Positions 60,601-64,000 of a stretch of DNA of 64,000 nt are shown here, piece by piece. A program made the position numbers and the translations under genes. The DNA comes from JBDTSW01 sp963782605 (GTDB taxonomy: Bacteria; Actinomycetota; Thermoleophilia; Solirubrobacterales; 70-9): contig CAWAKK010000004.1 in NCBI GenBank assembly GCA_963782605.1, positions 62,001 through 126,000 of the forward strand, written 5' to 3'. The notes beneath the pieces are model-generated. The model was not told the DNA's origin and made no database searches. It saw only the letters and a program-made list of their open reading frames with translations. Position 1 is the stretch's first letter. The number at the start of each line of letters is the position of its first letter.

Positions 60601-61577
60601 GGCATCTGCTGGGCGTCGAGGGCATGGACCGCGTCGACATCGAGCGCATTCTCGAGCGCGCGGAGAGCTTCGCCGAGGTCGGCCGTCGCGACATCAAGAA
60701 AGTGCCGACGCTCCGCGGACGGACGATCGTCTCGCTCTTCTACGAGGCCTCGACCCGCACCAGCTCGTCCTTCGAGCTCGCGGCGAAGCGGCTCTCCGCT
60801 GACGTCGTCTCGGTTAAGTCCTCGGGCTCGGCCGTGGAGAAGGGCGAGTCGCTCAAGGACACGATCGCGACCCTCTCCGCGTACGGGCCGGAGGCGATCA
60901 TCATCAGATCGCCCCACGCGGGCGCCGCCGAGCTGGTCACCCACTGGACCCAGGCAGCCGTTGTCAACGCCGGCGACGGCAAGCGCGAGCATCCAAGCCA
61001 GGCGCTCCTCGACGTCTACACCCTGCGCAGCCGCCTCGGCGAGCTCGAGGGCAAGCGGATCTGGATCGTCGGCGACGTCCTTCACAGCCGGGTGGCCCGC
61101 TCGTGCGCGCTCGCCTTCGCCGAGATGGGCGCAGCCGTGACACTCGCGGGCCCGCCCACGCTCATCCCTCGTGGCATCACCGAGGCGATCGACTGCGAGG
61201 TCGCCTACGACCTCGACGAGCTCGGCCAGGCCGACGTCGTCTACGCCCTGCGCATGCAGCGGGAGCGGATGAACGACTCCTTCGTACCCTCGCTGCGCGA
61301 GTACGCGGCGTGCTTTCAGATCGACTCCCGTCGGCTCGGGCCCCGACAGCTCCTCATGCATCCCGGCCCGGTCAACCGTGGCGTGGAGCTCTCCGCGGAG
61401 GTGATCGACGGACCGCAGAGCCTGATCACGGCCCAAGTCGAGAGCGGCCTCGTCGTGCGAATGGCGATCCTCTACGAGCTCCTCACGGGCGCCGACCGCC
61501 CGCGCGGAGTGCGCGAGCGCCCGGAGGGCAGCGACCCCGAGCTCGGGGCGCCAACCCCCATCTCCGAACCGGCATGA
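60597..61577 (+). CDS. pyrB: Aspartate carbamoyltransferase catalytic subunit
   Basis: Condenses carbamoyl phosphate and aspartate in pyrimidine synthesis. 326 residues with FYEASTRTSSSFELAAKRL (carbamoyl-phosphate loop), HPSQALLDVYTL, and LMHPGPVNRGVE near the C-terminus. No pyrI regulatory gene follows, so allostery by a separate subunit is not expected. Overlaps pyrR upstream and pyrC downstream by four bases. Confidence 0.97.
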   Translation: MRHLLGVEGMDRVDIERILERAESFAEVGRRDIKKVPTLRGRTIVSLFYEASTRTSSSFELAAKRLSADVVSVKSSGSAVEKGESLKDTIATLSAYGPEAIIIRSPHAGAAELVTHWTQAAVVNAGDGKREHPSQALLDVYTLRSRLGELEGKRIWIVGDVLHSRVARSCALAFAEMGAAVTLAGPPTLIPRGITEAIDCEVAYDLDELGQADVVYALRMQRERMNDSFVPSLREYAACFQIDSRRLGPRQLLMHPGPVNRGVELSAEVIDGPQSLITAQVESGLVVRMAILYELLTGADRPRGVRERPEGSDPELGAPTPISEPA

Positions 61578-62926
61578 GGGAGATCTCGGAGCTTGATTGG
61601 CGCGGGCGCGCGGAGGGGGCGTCCGACCTGATTCTCCAAAGGGCGAGTGTGCTGGACCCCCGCGCCGGCATCGATGGCCCTTACGACGTCGTGATCCGCG
61701 AGGGGCGAATCGCCGAGCTCGCCGAGGCGGGCTCGGCCGGCAACTCCGAGGCGGAGGTCGTAGACGCGGAGGGCATGCGCGCCTTCCCCGCGTTCTTCGA
61801 TCCGCACGTTCACCTGCGCGAGCCGGGCGGCGAGGAGGCAGAGGACGTCGAAACCGGCTCGCGCGCGGCAGCGGCGGGCGGCTACTGCGGAGTCCTGGCG
61901 ATGGCGAACACGCGGCCGCCCGTGGATACCGCCGGGGATATCAGCGCATTGCGCGAGAGTGCCGCCGCAGAGGCCTCCGTCCCGGTTGGCTTTCTGGCGA
62001 CCGTGACGCGCGGGATGGCCGGGGAGGAGCTCACCGAGATGGCCGAGCTTGCCACGGCGGGTGCCGTTGGCTTCTCCGACGACGGGGTTCCGATCCGAAG
62101 CGCTCGCGTCCTTCGTCGCGCGCTCTCCTACCAGCGGCTCGCCGGACTGCCGCTCGCGCTTCACGAGGAGGATCCGGAGCTCTCTGGGAACGGGGTAATG
62201 CACGAGGGCGCGGTTTCGGCGTTGCTTGGGCTGGAGGGAATCCCATCCATCTCGGAGTCCACGATGATCGCCCGCGACGCGAGTGTCGCCGATTACGAGG
62301 GGGCTCGCGTGCACGTGCAGCATCTGTCCGCCCGCGGATCGGTCGAGGCCGTGGCCGCGGCGAAGGCGACGGGAGTGGACATCACCTGCGAGGTCACGCC
62401 GCACCACCTCACGCTCACGGACTCCGAGGTGCGAAGCCTCGATGCCCGCTTCAAGATGAACCCCCCGCTTCGCAGCGAGGACGATCGCCAGGCGCTGATC
62501 GAGGGTCTTCGCGACGGCACGATCGACTGCATCGCCACCGACCACGCCCCGCACGCACCGGAGACCAAGGAGGTCCCGTTCGAGGTGGCGGCGATGGGGG
62601 TCACCGGCCTCGAGACGGCCTTCTCCGTGATCCACACGGATCTGATCCTGTCCGGCGTGCTCGATCTCGGGCTCGTGGTCGAGCGGATGAGCGCGGGCGC
62701 GATCCCCTTCGGCTTCCAACCTCCCACCCTCGAGCCTGGGGCCGAAGCCAATCTGGTCCTCTTCGCCCCCGACGCCGAGTGGAGTGCAGGGGCGGATGGC
62801 TGGGAGAGCCGCTCGGCCAACTCCGCCTTCGCCGGCCGCCGGCTGCGGGGCCGGGTGCTGATGACCGTCGCGGGCGGCTCGGTCGCCTACAGGCAGCGCT
62901 CGTTCGCAATGGGGGTCGCGAGTTGA
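61574..62926 (+). CDS. pyrC: Dihydroorotase, class I
   Basis: Cyclises carbamoyl aspartate to dihydroorotate. 450 residues: FFDPHVHLREPGGEEAEDVE metal site, MANTRPPVDT, CEVTPHHLTLTD, KMNPPLRSEDDR, and DCIATDHAPHAPETK with the catalytic Asp. ATG 61574 overlaps the pyrB stop; the longer frame from 61103 is antiphase pyrB sequence. Confidence 0.96.
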   Translation: MREISELDWRGRAEGASDLILQRASVLDPRAGIDGPYDVVIREGRIAELAEAGSAGNSEAEVVDAEGMRAFPAFFDPHVHLREPGGEEAEDVETGSRAAAAGGYCGVLAMANTRPPVDTAGDISALRESAAAEASVPVGFLATVTRGMAGEELTEMAELATAGAVGFSDDGVPIRSARVLRRALSYQRLAGLPLALHEEDPELSGNGVMHEGAVSALLGLEGIPSISESTMIARDASVADYEGARVHVQHLSARGSVEAVAAAKATGVDITCEVTPHHLTLTDSEVRSLDARFKMNPPLRSEDDRQALIEGLRDGTIDCIATDHAPHAPETKEVPFEVAAMGVTGLETAFSVIHTDLILSGVLDLGLVVERMSAGAIPFGFQPPTLEPGAEANLVLFAPDAEWSAGADGWESRSANSAFAGRRLRGRVLMTVAGGSVAYRQRSFAMGVAS

Positions 62927-64000
62927 GCTCCAAGCCTGGCTACCTACTGCTTGAGGATGGGTCGCGCTTCGCCGGCGAGCTGTGCGGCGCCGAGGATTTC
63001 GCCACGGGCGAGGTCGTCTTCAACACGTCGATGACGGGCTACCAGGAGGCGGTGAGCGACCCCTCCTACGCGGGCCAGATCATCATCTTCACCTACCCGC
63101 TCGTCGGCAACTACGGCGTCAGCGCCGAGGCGATGGAGTCCGATCGCATCCACGCCCGCGCGGTCGTGATGCGGGAGGGTAAGAATTCCGAGGACGCGTC
63201 CGGGGCCGAGGGCGGATGGCTCGACTGGCTCCGCGATTGCGGCGCGCCCGCCATCTCGGGTGTCGACACCCGCGCGCTGGTGCGGCACATTCGGGACCGA
63301 GGCGCCATGCGCGGGGGTGTGTTCGGCGCGGACATCTCCGAGACCGAGGCCCGTGAACGGGTCGCATCGGAGCCGGCGATGACCGGGGCCGACCTCGCGC
63401 GGACCGTCACGCCGTCCGACCCGGTCGAGCTCGACGGCGCGGGGCCGCACGTGGTGGCGATCGATACGGGCATCAAGCTCTCAATCATCCAGCAGTTCCG
63501 CGACCGCGACGCACGGCTCACCCTGTTGCCCTGTGATGCGTCGGCTAGCGACGTCTTGGCCCGCGACCCGGACCTCGTGTTCCTAGCCAACGGTCCCGGC
63601 GACCCGGCCGCGCTCGACTACGTCGTCGACACCGTCCGGGATGTCGTCGGTCAGGCACCGGTGATCGGCATCTGCCTCGGCCATCAGCTCCTCTGCCGCG
63701 CGGTCGGTCTCGAGACCTTCAAGCTCCAATTCGGCCACCGGGGAGCGAATCACCCAGTGAAGGAGCTCAGCACTGGACGCATCGAGATCACCTCGCAGAA
63801 CCACGGCTTCGCTGTGCGCCCCCCGGGCGGGGGAGAGCGGATCGAGACCGATGAGCCGGTGCGCTGGGAGACCGACTTCGGCGCCTGCGAGCTCTCGCAC
63901 CTGAACCTCTACGACCGAACCGTGGAGGGGCTCGTGCTGAAGGACGTAGCCGGGCGCACGGTCCAGTACCACCCGGAGGCCGGTCCAGGCCCTCACGACG
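62923..64000 (+). CDS. carA: Carbamoyl-phosphate synthase small subunit (cut by window edge)
   Basis: The glutaminase subunit that feeds ammonia to CarB. The first 359 residues are visible: GYLLLEDGSRFAGELCGAED, FNTSMTGYQEAVSDPSYAGQ, nucleophile Cys in VIGICLGHQLLCRAVG, GHRGANHPV, and QYHPEAGPGPHD with the catalytic His-Glu. TTG 62923 overlaps the pyrC stop, so the pyrR-pyrB-pyrC-carA order is a coupled operon. Confidence 0.96.
   Translation, partial: MSSKPGYLLLEDGSRFAGELCGAEDFATGEVVFNTSMTGYQEAVSDPSYAGQIIIFTYPLVGNYGVSAEAMESDRIHARAVVMREGKNSEDASGAEGGWLDWLRDCGAPAISGVDTRALVRHIRDRGAMRGGVFGADISETEARERVASEPAMTGADLARTVTPSDPVELDGAGPHVVAIDTGIKLSIIQQFRDRDARLTLLPCDASASDVLARDPDLVFLANGPGDPAALDYVVDTVRDVVGQAPVIGICLGHQLLCRAVGLETFKLQFGHRGANHPVKELSTGRIEITSQNHGFAVRPPGGGERIETDEPVRWETDFGACELSHLNLYDRTVEGLVLKDVAGRTVQYHPEAGPGPHD

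Noticed and set aside
1..64000. CRISPR array, rRNA genes, intact insertion sequence or prophage
   Set aside because: No regularly spaced repeats, rRNA sequence, transposase or phage structural gene was found; the only mobile trace is the recombinase remnant at 59769-59930.

Overview
This window reads as chromosomal DNA of a very GC-rich actinobacterium, most probably class Thermoleophilia (Solirubrobacterales/Gaiellales type). The clues are the many NTF2-like proteins that begin MSQENVE, a DUF3159 gene, a CSLREA-type secreted protein, a fused SecDF, and the GC-rich codon use. No 16S rRNA or other strict marker is present, so the placement is inference.

Layout. 1-5.7 kb: arginase-family gene (cut by the edge), recO, DUF3159, an SDR, dgt and dnaG, then tRNA-Asn. 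5.8-11.6 kb: glycosyltransferase, SDR, a thioredoxin-like lipoprotein broken by a frameshift, and membrane proteins. 11.6-15.3 kb: a small accessory block bounded by tRNA-Met(CAT) and a decayed copy of that tRNA's 3' half. It holds a cupredoxin, secreted proteins, a 30-residue Cys-rich peptide and an ArsC-type phosphatase. 15.3-25 kb: accessory genes, including five NTF2-like paralogues behind repeated promoter leaders. 25-31 kb: RpiR regulator, pdxS-pdxT-M29 peptidase, a secreted beta-helix protein and yebC. 31-42 kb: ruvCAB, a zinc-ribbon/PAS protein, secDF, recJ and rel. 42-50.7 kb: GT2, an NTF2-like gene, HIT, diacylglycerol-kinase-like, then a HIT-phosphohexomutase-MBL operon, an EEP hydrolase and corA. 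50.7-54.4 kb: a SAM-I riboswitch with its terminator ahead of a threonine-synthase-like gene and a CysO-like sulfur carrier, then a nucleotidyltransferase/dehydratase pair and tRNA-Arg. 54.4-60 kb: rnz, hydrolase, membrane proteins, a frameshifted MMPL transporter and a recombinase remnant. 60-64 kb: pyrR-pyrB-pyrC-carA with a PyrR-type leader.

Two window-wide patterns stand out. First, about twenty genes have a TAnnnT (or GATACT) hexamer ending 6-9 bases before the start codon and no Shine-Dalgarno sequence, the layout of leaderless transcripts; this settles several start codons. Second, six otherwise intact conserved genes carry single-base frameshifts, several in or near G/C-rich runs, which points to indel errors in the assembly rather than decay.

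The best candidate for a little-described system is the SAM-I riboswitch that controls a ThrC-like PLP enzyme together with a CysO-type sulfur carrier. The regulatory logic fits homocysteine (methionine) synthesis better than threonine synthesis.
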